The notes beneath the pieces were generated by a model. That model ran no database searches and was not told where the DNA came from. It was given only the letters and a program-made list of their open reading frames with translations. DNA of 64,000 nt from Ceratotherium simum simum (lineage: Eukaryota; Chordata; Mammalia; Perissodactyla; Rhinocerotidae): NCBI RefSeq assembly GCF_000283155.1, contig NW_004454195.1, positions 8,864,758 through 8,928,757 of the forward strand, given 5' to 3'. Position numbers and translations under genes: made by a program. Shown piece by piece: positions 20,786 to 31,084 of this stretch. How positions within the stretch are numbered: the first letter of the stretch is position 1; every line of letters starts with the position of its first letter.

Positions 20786-20829
20786 CATCCATCCATCCAT
20801 CCATCCATCCATCCATCCATCCATCCATC
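20786..20829 (+). repeat. (CATC)11 microsatellite
   Basis: Eleven perfect tetranucleotide units abut the antisense L2 3' tail (TTCATTCATTC). It is probably expanded from that tail. The open frame with repeated HPSI residues over it is a by-product. Confidence 0.95.
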
Positions 20830-21260
20830 TTCATTCATTCACTCAACAAACATTTATTAAGCCCCTATTATGTGCCAAGACCTGTGCTAAAAGTTGAGGT
20901 ACAACGATAAATATAATATCCTTGAATTACTCACAAGTTAATTTAGGTGAATGCCACGTGAACAGTAATTACCACCCAGCATGGTAGGGCAAAAATTAAT
21001 GTATATGCAGAGTGAAGACAGTATCCAACTGTGCAGAGTTGTGGGGTGTCTTAGCACTCATCACGTAGGTGAAGGACATGAAGGGATCACCTGCTGAGGG
21101 ACGGCATGGATAAAGCATAGGGAAAAAACAACATGGTGCATAGTGTGTGCAGTGAATGGTCACTACTCTATTATTGATAAATTGATGATGCGTCATGTGG
21201 CTGGTGGGGTGGTGAGCTTGTCAGGTTGTGAAATAAAAGAGCAAAGTGTAGAGTCCCATA
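20830..21260 (-). repeat. L2 LINE (antisense), 3' part
   Basis: It starts with the L2 tail complement 'TTCATTCATTCACTCAACAA', then 'CATTTATTAAGCCCCTATTA', TGTGCCAAGACCTGTGC, and decays toward 'GGTGGTGAGCTTGTCAGG'. Confidence 0.75.
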
Positions 21261-22680
21261 CACCATGTTAAGGAGTGCAGACGCCTCAAACCAGTGGAGG
21301 TCAGACCACATTCTCTGGTGGCCTAAGGATTTCTCAACGCCCCCTGAACCCCCATGGGGCTGCCTTCAGAAGTCCTTGGTGGTGATGGATGGAGAGGTGG
21401 AGAGGATGGATGAATAGTCTTACTTTTGTTTTATGTATTACGTTTCTATGTAAGATTTCGATTGAAGGCAGAGTTCTTGCTTAAGAAAAAATAACACATT
21501 TGAAAATCACTGCTGTTGGTGATGAGAACTCACCAAAAATTATTACAGTTGGTTATAATTAGTTTTGTATTTTAAAAATCAATATTCTGCATTCAAAGTG
21601 ATGAATATGTTTTATCCATTTCTGAACCGTGTACCTCACCTTTGCACATGATAAACTGTCAATGAACTGTTCAGTGTGAATTATTTTAGGGATATGATTT
21701 GTGTACTGTTGCCATAAGGGTCAATTTAAATAGCATATTGCCCAGCAACTCACAAGGAATTTGTAGAAATATAAACGAACTTTCCCCTTCTTCTCTTTTT
21801 CCTTATGTAAAATTGGACTGCAATAATTTTTTTTCTCAGTTTCCTCTGTGTTTTGAGACATTAGCTTTTATAATTTGATGCCTTGGACCTGGTTGACAAC
21901 TCTGATTCTGTATGTAGGACTGAACTTTGTAGAAAATAACAGTTAATTGTGTTTTTTTTAATGCTTAAATGATATTCTGGGCAAGTTTTGTGTCTTTATG
22001 GACTGTAGCCAGAATCCTACTGTTTTTCAATTTGTTTAACTGCAAGAGCTTATACAACATATGTACATGTTCAGTTGAAGATAAGGGATATCATTATTTT
22101 TAGCCTGTTACAAAGAAAACCACATTGTCTCTTAAACGTCTTGATATAAAGTAATTTGAACACAATTTCTGCACAAATCATTTTCAAGAGATTGGCTGTC
22201 AAGTGTATTTTTTTAAAGTGGCACTCTCGTAAGAACCAATGAGACTTTGCAAATTTAGATACATTCTAAGCCTGAAATGTGGTTGAAGGTGTCAGTTTTT
22301 AAACAGCACTTTGAGAAGTAGTTAGCTTAAAAGTATGGCAATTCAGAGCACACTGAGAATGATTTTGAAGAGTCAAGTCTTGATACACTGGAAAGAAAGT
22401 TGACAGATTCACTACAATTAGGAGACGAGCAGGCACAACTCCCACTGGTGAAAACTTTTCTTGTCTAACCAACTTCTGTTACTGGCCTAAGAAAATCTCC
22501 AGCAAATTCTTACTCCTTTCCAGCTCCTAAATCTACTGTATAGACATTCTCCCAGTTTCCTTATGTATGAATACATAGACATAGAATGATAGCATTGCAA
22601 CCCACTGGCCCTTGACTTAAGGATGAGTAAATTAGGCTCTGAAAAATGATAGGACTGAAATGTCTTTTTCCTTCAAGCCT
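21261..22680. other. Single-copy sequence
   Basis: No gene or repeat is recognised. AT-rich, with several poly-T runs. Confidence 0.45.
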
Positions 22681-22681
22681 A

Positions 22682-22704
22682 GTGTGTGTGTGTGTGTGTG
22701 TGTG
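22682..22704 (+). repeat. (GT)n microsatellite
   Basis: About eleven GT units followed by GCACGTGTGCAC. Confidence 0.95.
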
Positions 22705-23272
22705 CACGTGTGCACAGGTACACACATGCAGAAGCATGCATGCTCAGACTTACACATTTGTTTGATGCACCAGTTAGAAAGAGGAGGAAAAAGCGACTTG
22801 AAACTCACTTACCAGCTTCTACCACCATTACCAATATGCTTTATTAATTCTAACTTCGTTCTACTGTTGTGTAAAGGTTTGTTCATGTGCCCCACGCTTC
22901 AGCAGGCAAGATGATGTTATGTGGAAGTTGTGCCTTCTTCTACTACAGGAACCTGAATATTTAAGTATTGGAGATTTTTGCCTGATATCCTTTGGTCTTG
23001 CTGTTTTTAACTGACTGAGTTTTGTAATCATATATAAGCATCAGATTAAATTCACAAATGAATGAAGTGTTATTTTCCTCAGTGTTTGTTATTTTTGTAC
23101 CCCAATAAAGGTATTTCATGGCCTGTTGCCAGTCTTATCACATACTGGAAAGAGTTACTGCTCCCCACCATCTCTGAAAACCCTACCCAGCTACATTTTT
23201 GGGCTCATGTCATATCTTCCTGAATTCATATATACCCTTGAGGTCCACTTCCCTTGTATGGACATACACTCT
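22705..23272. other. No gene or repeat recognised
   Basis: Single-copy stretch. It contains AATAAAGG at 23104, which alone means nothing. Confidence 0.45.
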
Positions 23273-23312
23273 CATACACACACACACACACACACACACA
23301 CTCTCACACACC
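23273..23312 (+). repeat. (CA)n microsatellite with CT interruptions
   Basis: Roughly twelve uninterrupted CA units, then CTCT and CACACACC. The 151-codon minus frame at 23210-23665 is this repeat (GTGTGT giving valine/cysteine runs) joined to a MIR, and is not a gene. Confidence 0.93.
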
Positions 23313-23529
23313 CACGTACATACAACAGAGAGAAAGAACAGTAAATAGCAGGGACAGTGCCCACCATTCTCTTCAGTGAGTATAGATCCCCCAGCCCCAG
23401 CCCACAAGATGGGTGCTAGATGGAAGATGTGAAGTTGCTGTTCCCTTTGTAGGTCTCGGTACCAGGTTATATGACCACACTCATAATGGTTGGCCCTTTT
23501 AAAATGACTGAGAGAGACAGCATAAGTGA

Positions 23530-23700
23530 TACAGACTTTGGGGTTGAAAGAATTAGATTGAAATCCATTCTCTGCCGCTTCCATGTTTTGTGATCTGGAG
23601 CTGTTGCTTAAACTCTCAAAGTTTGTTTCCTGTTCGGTCACTGGGGATAGTAAACCTCCTCTCACGGGGTTTTTGGAAAGATTAAATGAGAGCTAATACA
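23530..23700 (+). repeat. MIR SINE
   Basis: 'ACAGACTTTGGGGTTGAAAG', 'TTGAAATCCATTCTCTGCCG', then 'GTTTGTTTCCTGTTCGGTCA' and 'GGATAGTAAACCTCCTCTCA' follow the sense MIR consensus (GACTCTGGAGCC...TCTGCC...TTTCCTCATCTG...GGATAATAATACCTACCTCA). Confidence 0.78.
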
Positions 23701-23876
23701 GGAAGTTCACTTTTTCTGAGTTTTAATCTGAAATTATACAACTTTTCAAAAATGGATGAATGTACATCCCTAACTGACTCAGGTGGTGAAAGGTGGCAAG
23801 GAGAGCTGGCTTCGAGGGTGGGAAGAGTAAGTGGCAACCTCTGATGACTGACTTGAGTGCCTTTTGTGTGTTTAAG
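23701..23876. other. No gene or repeat recognised
   Basis: Short single-copy stretch between MIR and MER5A. Confidence 0.4.
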
Positions 23877-24024
23877 CCCTCCACTTTGGCTGCACATTAG
23901 AATCTCATGCCCTGGGCTGCACCCCCGACCAGTGAAGTGAGGCTTTCTGCAGGTGGATCCCGGGCATCAGTATTTTTAAAGGTCCCCAGGTGACCACAAT
24001 ATGCAGCCAAGTTTGAGAAATGAT
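23877..24024 (+). mobile_element. MER5A-type non-autonomous hAT element
   Basis: 'CACTTTGGCTGCACATTAG', 'CCCTGGGCTGCACCCCCGAC', 'GGGCATCAGTATTTTTAAAG' and 'CCAAGTTTGAGAAATGATGC' match MER5A. The ends are decayed. Confidence 0.78.
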
Positions 24025-24683
24025 GCTTTAGGGTGATTTGAAAGTCTCCAGTTCTTCTAGTGGCTGAATGGATGATACCTGGAATTCTACAACCTATCCT
24101 TTATTCTTTTTGCTTTAACAAAACGGGGGCTTAGGCATCATGCCAAAAGTAGATTATGTCTGATTTAGTATGAATTAGATTATTAAGTTCTCTCCAAAGA
24201 GCCAATATATATAGGTGGGTATTGGGGTAGGAAAGAGAACAGAGGTCTCTAGATGTCTGAGGACAGTAGCTGTTCACTAGAGGGCAACAGACACGGAAAC
24301 CAATGGAACTAAAATAATAGAAAACCTAGCAATTTCAAGCTACTTGTTGCTTTTGGAAATAAGTCCCTGCAAAGCACCACTCAAGAGCTGGTTGACTTCC
24401 CTGAAAGCTCAGGACTATGGCCCTGGTGAGTCATGATTCTCGAAAACTTGCTACATCCTCAAAATGTGGGGTGGAAAAAAAAAGCTTGTGAACTTGTACT
24501 CACTGTAACCAGAAGTCAATTAAAGTTAATTTGCAAAATGGTATATATATATGTATATTTAAAGTTTTTTTTAAGAGAACGGACTAAAATCACACCATGC
24601 TCAAAATCTCTCTGACCTCTTTTCCACAAGTGGTTCTGAGACAGCTGGAAGAGACACATTAGACACACGCGAAAGAGTGAAGT
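24025..24683. other. Single-copy sequence with a weak CTCF-like core
   Basis: TCACTAGAGGGC at 24274-24285 differs by one base from the CTCF core. Otherwise I see TA-rich runs (24541-24560) and nothing recognised. Confidence 0.4.
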
Positions 24684-24752
24684 TGGACCTTTCACGCCAT
24701 ATGCCAAAAATTAACTAAAATGGATCAACGACCTAAATGTAAGAGCTAATCT

Positions 24753-25057
24753 ATGAAACTCTCAGAAGAAAACGTAGGAGTCGATCTTCGTGAATTTGGA
24801 TTTGGCAATGGATTCTTAGACGTGACACTGAAAGCACAAGCAACAAAAGAAAAAATAGATAAATTGGACTTCATCAAAATCAAAAACCTTTGTGAATTAA
24901 AGGACACTATCAAGAAAGTCAAAAGACAACCCACAGAATGGGAGAAAATATTTGCAAATCAGGTAGCTGGTAAAACTCTAGTTTCCAGAGTATATAAAGA
25001 ACTCTTAGAACTGAACAACAAAAAGACAAACAACCCAATTTTAAAATGGACAAAGGG
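24753..25057 (+). pseudogene. L1 ORF2 C-terminal fragment
   Basis: The frame reads like the ORF2 C-terminal part, with residues EKIDKLDFIKIKNL and EWEKIFANQVAGKTL corresponding to the conserved stretch before the cysteine-rich end. The frame is ended by the inserted ERE at 25057. It makes no functional product: endonuclease and reverse transcriptase domains are absent. Confidence 0.8.
25043..25056. repeat. Left target-site duplication of nested ERE
   Basis: AAAATGGACAAAGG is repeated exactly at 25256-25269. Removing the ERE and one copy restores continuous L1 similarity. Confidence 0.9.
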
Positions 25058-25255
25058 GGCCGGCCCCATGGCATAGCAGTTAGGTGCAGGCACTCTGCTG
25101 CTGGCTGACTACCTGGGTTCGGATCCCGGGCAAGCACTGAGGCACCGCTTGTCAGGCCATGCTGTGGTGGCATCCCATGCAACGTGGAGGAAGATGGGAA
25201 TGAATGTTAGCTCAGGGCTGAATTTCCTCACACACAAAAAAATAAATAAAAAAAT
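25057..25255 (+). mobile_element. ERE SINE nested in L1
   Basis: The head GGGCCGGCCCCATGGCATAG is followed by GGGTTCGGATCCCGGGC (B-box-like), 'GGCCATGCTGTGGTGGCATC', a single GAATGTTAGCTCAGGGCTGA module and an AATAAATAAA tail. The 14-bp target duplication is perfect. The single module places it with the shorter ERE architecture. Confidence 0.95.
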
Positions 25256-26110
25256 AAAATGGACAAAGGACTTGGATAGTCATTTCTCCAAAGAAGATAT
25301 ACAAATGGCCAATAAGTACATTGGTAAAAGATGCTCAACATCATTTTCCTTAGTGGTTAGGGAAATGCAAATCTAAACCACAGTGAGATACCATTTCATA
25401 CCCATTAGATGGCCATAATAAAAAAAAAAAAAAAGGAAAATAACAAGTGTTGCCAAGAATGTATAGAAATTGGAACCTTCATACATTGCTGTAAAATGGT
25501 GTAGCCACTGTGGAAAACAGTTTGGCAGTGCCTCAAAAAGTTAAATATAGAATTACCATATGACCCAGCAGTTCCACTCCTAGATATACACCCAAGAGAA
25601 TTGAAAACAGGCATTCAAAAAAAATGTGTACAAGAATGTTCATAGCAGCATTCTTCATAATAGCCAAAAAGTGGAAACAACCCAGATGTCCATCAGCTGA
25701 TGAATGGATAAACAAGATGTTGTGAATACATATATTGGAGTATTATTTAGCCAAAAAATGAACAAAGTACTGATACTTGCTTCAACATGGTTGAATCCTA
25801 AAAACAATATGCTAAGTGAAAAAAGCCAGACACTAAAGGCCACATATTGTATGTGCGTTTGTATGCAATGTCCAGAGTAGGCAAATCCATAGAACAGAAG
25901 GGCAGTTAGTGGTTGCCAGGGGTTGAGAGGAGGAGGGAATGAAGAGTGGGTAGAGGGTTTCTTTTGGGGATGATGAACATCTTCCAGAATGAGATAATAT
26001 TGGTGGTTGTACAACATTGTGAACGCACTAAGAGCCACTGAATCGAACACTTGAAAAATGATTAAAATGGTAAATTTTATGTTCTGTGAATTTTACCTCA
26101 ATTGAAAAAT

Positions 26111-26467
26111 CTCTTTGACTCCATCTCTTCTCTAATCCTGCACATGTGGTCTTAAACCAATCACTTAGCCATTGCTAGAGGATCCTGTTCCATCAGTTAT
26201 CCTTTGTAATTCCACTCTCATCCTATACTTTTTTTCCTCCAACGTCATACTTCTGCAGAGAATCATCTATGCTGGTCTTCACTTACCAGCACTTCCATTC
26301 ATCACCTCTCCTCAGGCTTTGGTCTCCAACATAGGCAGTGGAAACATGGCAGACATGAGAAGCCTCCATCTGCAGATTCCACACCTGACCTGGAAAGCTC
26401 TGCATTTGCCCAAACAGAAGCTCGGGTGCCTCTTGCTTACCCAAGGAGCCTTCCGGTTATTGAAATT
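26111..26467. other. No gene or repeat recognised
   Basis: Single-copy, pyrimidine-rich in parts. The frames at 26172-26594 and 26426-26872 run into the next ERE and are not genes. Confidence 0.45.
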
Positions 26468-26484
26468 AGAAATCGGTTTTCCAG
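26468..26484. repeat. Left target-site duplication of ERE
   Basis: AGAAATCGGTTTTCCAG here versus AGAAATCAGTTTTCCAG at 26718-26734: 16 of 17 identical. The difference is a G/A at a CpG, the expected methylation-driven change. Confidence 0.88.
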
Positions 26485-26717
26485 CGGCCGGCCCCGTGGC
26501 TTGGCGGTTGAGTGCACGCGCTCCGCTGCTGGCGGCCTGGGTTCGGCACCGATGCGCCGCTTGTCAGGCCATGCTGTGGCGGCGTCCCATATAAAGTGGA
26601 GGAAGAGGGGCACGGATGTTAGTCCAGGGCCAGTCTTCCTCAGCAAAAAGAGGAGGATTAGCATGGATGTTAGCTCAGGGCTGATCTTCCTCACAAAGAA
26701 AAACAAAACAAAACAAA
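26485..26717 (+). mobile_element. ERE SINE with two GTTAG modules
   Basis: The head CGGCCGGCCCCGTGGCTTGG is followed by GGCCATGCTGTGGCGGCGTC, two modules around GATGTTAG separated by an AGGAGGATTAGC spacer, and an (AAAAC)n tail. A short deletion removes the GATCCCGGGC part between GGTTCGG and CACCGATG, so the B-box-like region is damaged. Confidence 0.95.
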
Positions 26718-26734
26718 AGAAATCAGTTTTCCAG

Positions 26735-27613
26735 TGTGGCCCCAATACACAGCTAGACTCATCCATCGCAGGATCACCAAGGAAGGTGAACTCTTGGGCA
26801 CAGCATTTCCCAGCAGGCACAGGTGATTCCTGCAAACTCAGTAGAGTGAAAGTCCCACGTATGAAAATGTAAATTTGTGTGAGAAGACGTAATGCTGTTA
26901 CTCATAGACCTTAAGTGCTTTTAATTCTGGATAATAGATAGTCAGCTCTGATAGCTTTGGAGAGTGATCTCTGAGCCTACCAAGTGGTCCCTAAGTGGAA
27001 AGAAGCTGTATTCATCATTCTCCTCATTGTCTGTCTTTTTCTTCTCTTTTTCTGCTGGGGTCAGCAGAAATGGGAATCTTTTTTTTTTTTCTTTTTAGAT
27101 CAGTATTATTAAGATTATGATTATACTGGAAGACCTGTATGGGAGGAATGCTGCAATCTGAATTAAAAATAGCATTTTGTGTCCTCCCACACACAGCACT
27201 TGAGTGCTCTGAATGCCTTTTATAAATGCAGACTTTCTGCCTGGCTAGATAAAAGAGGCTGTCACTTCATTTCCATAACGAAGTCATTCCCAGGAGAATG
27301 CCATTGTTTTAGCAATAGAATTTTTGTAAAAGGCCTCTTATTTTGCCTGAAAAAGGTAACAAAAATGAACTTTTGAGAGCTTATTCGACAAAACAATTAA
27401 GGAGCGAGAGATTTTCTCTCCTTTTGATATGTTAGGAGTTCTAAGTGCCAGAATCCCCTGAGCCGTGATATTGGGATAAACTCCTAAACCTGGAAGATGA
27501 GGGAGGATGGGAGACAACCCGTTATTCTTTCTTCTCATAGAAATGGGAGGAGGGGATGCTGTTCCCTGAGAATGTGTGTTCTAGAGCCCTGTGACAAGCA
27601 GATGTTGCTCATT
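26735..27613. other. Single-copy sequence
   Basis: No gene or repeat is recognised. A poly-T of 12 is at 27080-27091. Confidence 0.45.
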
Positions 27614-27628
27614 CTAAAGAGTTTTAAA
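27614..27628. repeat. Left target-site duplication of ERE
   Basis: CTAAAGAGTTTTAAA is repeated exactly at 27824-27838. Confidence 0.9.
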
Positions 27629-27823
27629 GATTTTATTTATTTTTTGCCCCCAAAGCCCCAGTAGATAGTTGTATGTCACAGCTGCACATCCTTCTAGTTG
27701 CTGTATGCGGGACTCGGCCTCAGGATGAACGGAGAAGTGGTGCCTCGATGCGCACCCGGGATCCGAACCCGGGCCGCCAGCATCGCAGCGCGTGCACTTA
27801 ACCACCAAGCCACAGGGCCGGCC
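27629..27823 (-). mobile_element. ERE SINE, short form
   Basis: On the minus strand: head GGGCCGGCCCTGTGGCTTGG, B-box-like GGGTTCGGATCCCGGG, 'CAACTAGAAGGATGTGCAGC', 'CTACTGGGGCTTTGGGGGCA' and an AAATAAATAAA tail. It has no GTTAGCTCAG module. The perfect 15-bp duplication and good consensus match suggest a young copy. Confidence 0.95.
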
Positions 27824-27838
27824 CTAAAGAGTTTTAAA

Positions 27839-28041
27839 TATTCATTTTTAAAGAGATGTAGGAAACTTTTGGAATGCTCATTATGTAAAGAAATTCCTTG
27901 GGATTTTTAGTGAAACGTGATTGGCACGTTTCATTAAAGTTTTAATTGAGTTTCAGGACTCGGAAGGCAAACTGTGGCTGTATCTTACTAGAGGTCTTTT
28001 GCTCAGGAAGTAGTAGTTGATATTTCCCTTTATTTGAGCTT
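27839..28041. other. No gene or repeat recognised
   Basis: Short AT-rich single-copy stretch. Confidence 0.4.
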
Positions 28042-28054
28042 AAAACCTTGTAGC

Positions 28055-28205
28055 GGGCCCGCCCGGTGCTTGCGGGTTTGGATCCCAGCACGGACCTATG
28101 TACCACTCATCAAGCCATGCTGTGGTGGCGTCCCACATACAAAATAGAGAAAGATGGGCACAGATGTTAGTTCAGAGCCAATCTTCCTCACCAAAACAAA
28201 CAAAA
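28055..28205 (+). mobile_element. ERE SINE with internal 5' deletion
   Basis: Only GGGCCCGCCCGGTGCTTGCG remains of the head, directly joined to GGGTTTGGATCC. About 30 bases of the tRNA-like left arm (A-box side) are missing. The body has 'CAAGCCATGCTGTGGTGGCG' and one GATGTTAGTTCAG module with a CAAAACAAAC tail. The target duplication AAAACCTTGTAGC (28042-28054) versus AAAACATTGTAGC (28206-28218) shows that it inserted as a unit, so the deletion came before or during insertion, or later within the element. Confidence 0.9.
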
Positions 28206-28218
28206 AAAACATTGTAGC

Positions 28219-28975
28219 AAGTGTAATAAGAGTGCGTTCTTGTACACTATGACGTGTAACTGGCACAAGCAGCCGTCTGTGCTCCCTCCACCCTCAACAC
28301 GATGGATCTTTGCTCCAAATATGGTATCAAATCTTCAACTCCACATTCATAGAAAAAGAATAATTGTATTTCTTGGTATTTCCTTGGCACCAAGTACCCC
28401 ACATCAAAGTATTCCTACCTTTGGTGTTTCAACAGGTAATCCCTGGACTTAATGCCAAGTGGCATTTCTGTTACCTGGTATTCACAGCTGAGACCATTGA
28501 ACTCTCAGTTTTAAGCTAGAATAGTTTTATTAAGTCTCCTCCAAAAGGAGAGATGTTTTCAATAGTGCCTTTGTCTTGCAATACTTTTGTTCTGATTGCC
28601 TCAGAACGTTGTAATATTTAAACAAAGAGGCAGCTACCTGGAATGGTATGAAAAAAAAAAAGAGGTTAAAATAGAGTCATTCTATCTGTTGGCTTTTAAA
28701 TTAATAAAACAGACAAAAAGAAGACAAATGAGGTTATTTAATATAATTATGTAAAGTCTTGTTGATCCGAACATTATGAAAAAGTTGGGTAGTTAAACCT
28801 GTTGCTGATTTGGAGTTTTGGAAAATAATTCTGTTTTTAAAAAATCTTTGAATGGCCTTTAATCATGTAAGGATACTATAACTGAAGCCGGGTACCTGAG
28901 GGGTACTGTAGATATTAAACCAATTTGCTGTTTTTCCTATTTAACTTGAGTGGTGACTCAGGGGTCTCGAGGATT
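28219..28975. other. Single-copy sequence
   Basis: AT-rich, with no gene or repeat recognised. Confidence 0.45.
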
Positions 28976-29329
28976 TGTGAGCTAAATTTTATAGAGGACT
29001 TGTGAGCTTGTTTTGCAGGAGAAAGAGAATGCCTTCGGGGAGGTTACAATCACTGGATGGATGGCAGCTGTTGATGCCCAGAAGTAGATTGCCCAGGGGC
29101 TTATCAGGAGTGATCCCTTTGTTTCCCCCAAGCTCCTCCTGCCAAGCCCCTTAACTCTGTAATACCCCTTGTTCTTGGGAAGGTGGATTTGAGTGAACCC
29201 AGGCTCCCACCTACTCGTTTTGGCCAATTGGAATAAATCTTTCTTCATCTTCAAGCACCGATGTCTCAGTGTTTGGCTTGCTGTGCATGAGGCGCACAAA
29301 TTGGAGTTTAAGAGGTTGGGTATCGTAAC
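28976..29329 (+). mobile_element. Probable solo LTR, class I ERV-like
   Basis: The right half has LTR-like order: 'GGCCAATTGGAATAAATCTT' with an AATAAA signal at 29232-29237, then 'CACCGATGTCTCAGTGTTTG', GCTTGCTGTGCATGAGGCGC and a TATCGTAAC-type end. A plausible TG start is TGTGAGC at 28976. No gag, pol or env similarity flanks it, so it is a solo LTR or fragment. The exact edges and family are uncertain, and the 127-codon minus frame over it is not a gene. Confidence 0.5.
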
Positions 29330-31084
29330 TTTTAAAGCATGATTGGAGGTCCTAGTTTTAGCCATGCTGTTACATAGTAATGTTTCATTGAATGAAAAGA
29401 AAGTTGTGGCTTTGCTAGGATCCTTCCAAAGTGCTGTTTTTAATACCTTTGGTGAAGTGTTACTTGTATCTATCCAAAAGGATGGGGAGGGAGGTGTGTG
29501 TGGATTCTATGTTGTCATTTTACCTTGTGAAATTAGGTCAAATAAAATACTTGAGCATATTATCATATAACTCCTATTTTTATGGCAAAAAGAGAATGAG
29601 AGGAAAAGATTTAAATTTCTTTCTTAGGATTTTTACTAATTTTATTATAAAAAGGAGAGCAAATAGAGCAGAAACTGAAAGAAACTTAAAGTTAGGTGAC
29701 TCCTCACAACGGCTGCTCATGGGCCATAACAGCTCATGATTTATAAATGCTTTATTTGTGATCAACGCATGAAGCACAGGCTCTGTCCTCGCCTTCTCCA
29801 TTTTTACCATGCACTCTGCAACACCCAAACTAAACACTGCCCTTCTCGAGCAGGCACGAATAAAACTCTCCTCCGGGGCAGCATGAAAGGGACATGTAAC
29901 CCAGGGGATGTGTAACTGCAATGTGGTCTCTGTGCTTCTTGATCCAGATTCCTCTGTCTCCTGGACCATAATGCCTTCTGTTGGGCTTCAGCAACCCCCT
30001 TGGGAGCAGTGTCAAACAAATAAAGCCAGGAAGAAATTGTCAAGAAGCAGCACATGCCATCTTGGTCTTTAAAATCATAATTTCCTAGAGACGTCATTCT
30101 ATGGCTATTCAATGCAGATTAGGTATTTCTCCTATATATTGTCATTTTATTCCTGATATGCAGACATACTTTTCTCTGGATGAATAATTATATTTCTTAG
30201 CAAACTTTTCTTTATACCAGTAAGGAGATGTCACCTGCATACAAATATAGACACCTGCCGAATCTATATGTGTGTGGATAAAGCCTTACCTTTATGAGAT
30301 AACTGTGCTAATAATAGGAAACAGTGGCATGGATCAACATGAATTGTAATTAAAAAAAGTTTTACCATAGGATTTTTTTCCAGCCTATTTATCTCTCTGA
30401 TTATATGTTCTTTAGGCAGATACTAATTTTAGTTTTTATTGCTTGAACACAAACCAGTTAATATCAGCAGAAAATGTCCCAAGTGAATGCTAGATACACA
30501 AGGATGGCCAGTTTAAAAAAGATTTTACAGTGGATAACCATACAAATCATCAAATGTTGATTGAATAGGGATCACATGATATGATGAATAAATCATATTC
30601 TTCAGGATACCGTAAGTTTGGGCTTCATTCCACCCTTCAGCTTCCTTCAGCTCTCCTTGAAATCTGCCTGGACACCTATACTCCCAGGAAAGTTCTACAG
30701 CGACATTGCCTTTCCTGGGGAGAGGGGAGCCTTTGGCCCTCTGTGACTGACATCTGTGCTTCTTTGTGAGCAGGGTGGAGAGAGAGGCTCTGGACCCTGC
30801 TGGGCTGAGCATGCTCATCCAGAGGAAGCATTGCGGAACTCAGCCATTGCCAGCAGCCCTGGCTGCCTCTCTTTCTTCCTCAGAAAGAAAATACGAAGAG
30901 TCAGCTTCAGTTCTGAGTTGCAAAAAGAGGCTCTTGCACAACATTTCATTGATTGAGCAGTTTCCATATTGGCTTATGTCATGATTTTTCTCCAAGTTAC
31001 CAGAAAGGGAGCTCTCCTATTTGATAACTACAGAGTAAGGAGACTTGAGGACATGTCACAGTGAAAGAAAAATGCCACATTCTC
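29330..31084. other. Single-copy sequence
   Basis: No gene or repeat is recognised. Overlapping frames occur on both strands at 29343-30112 and 30525-30984 but have no domains. A TTTGTGAGCAG acceptor-like site ends at 30774, but I see no matching donor that would define an exon. Confidence 0.45.

Larger units (their letters stand above)
24684..26110 (+). mobile_element. L1 LINE, 3' third, with ERE inserted
   Basis: Sense L1 covering the end of ORF2 and the 3' UTR. Landmarks are 'AACTAAAATGGATCAACGAC', 'GGGAGAAAATATTTGCAAAT', 'CCAAAGAAGATATACAAATG', 'ACCATATGACCCAGCAGTTC', 'AACCCAGATGTCCATCAGC' and 'AGTGGTTGCCAGGGGTTGAG', ending in ATTTTACCTCAATTGAAAAA. It is interrupted at 25057-25255 by an ERE and is 5'-truncated. 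A 107-codon frame (24753-25076) is the remaining readable piece of the ORF2 C-terminal part. Frameshifts and stops elsewhere make the copy inactive. Sequence decay suggests an L1M-type, placental-age family. Confidence 0.93.

Noticed and set aside
20786..20829. ATCC array considered as a CRISPR-like or regulatory array
   Set aside because: It has no spacers and the units are perfect tetranucleotides, so it is a plain microsatellite.
23210..23665. 151-codon minus-strand frame
   Set aside because: It is made of a (CA)n microsatellite read antisense plus a MIR.
26426..26872. 148-codon plus and 132-codon minus frames
   Set aside because: Both are translations of the ERE at 26485-26717 and its flanks.
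30525..30984. Possible exon after the acceptor-like TTTGTGAGCAG ending at 30774
   Set aside because: The pyrimidine tract is weak and no convincing donor follows.
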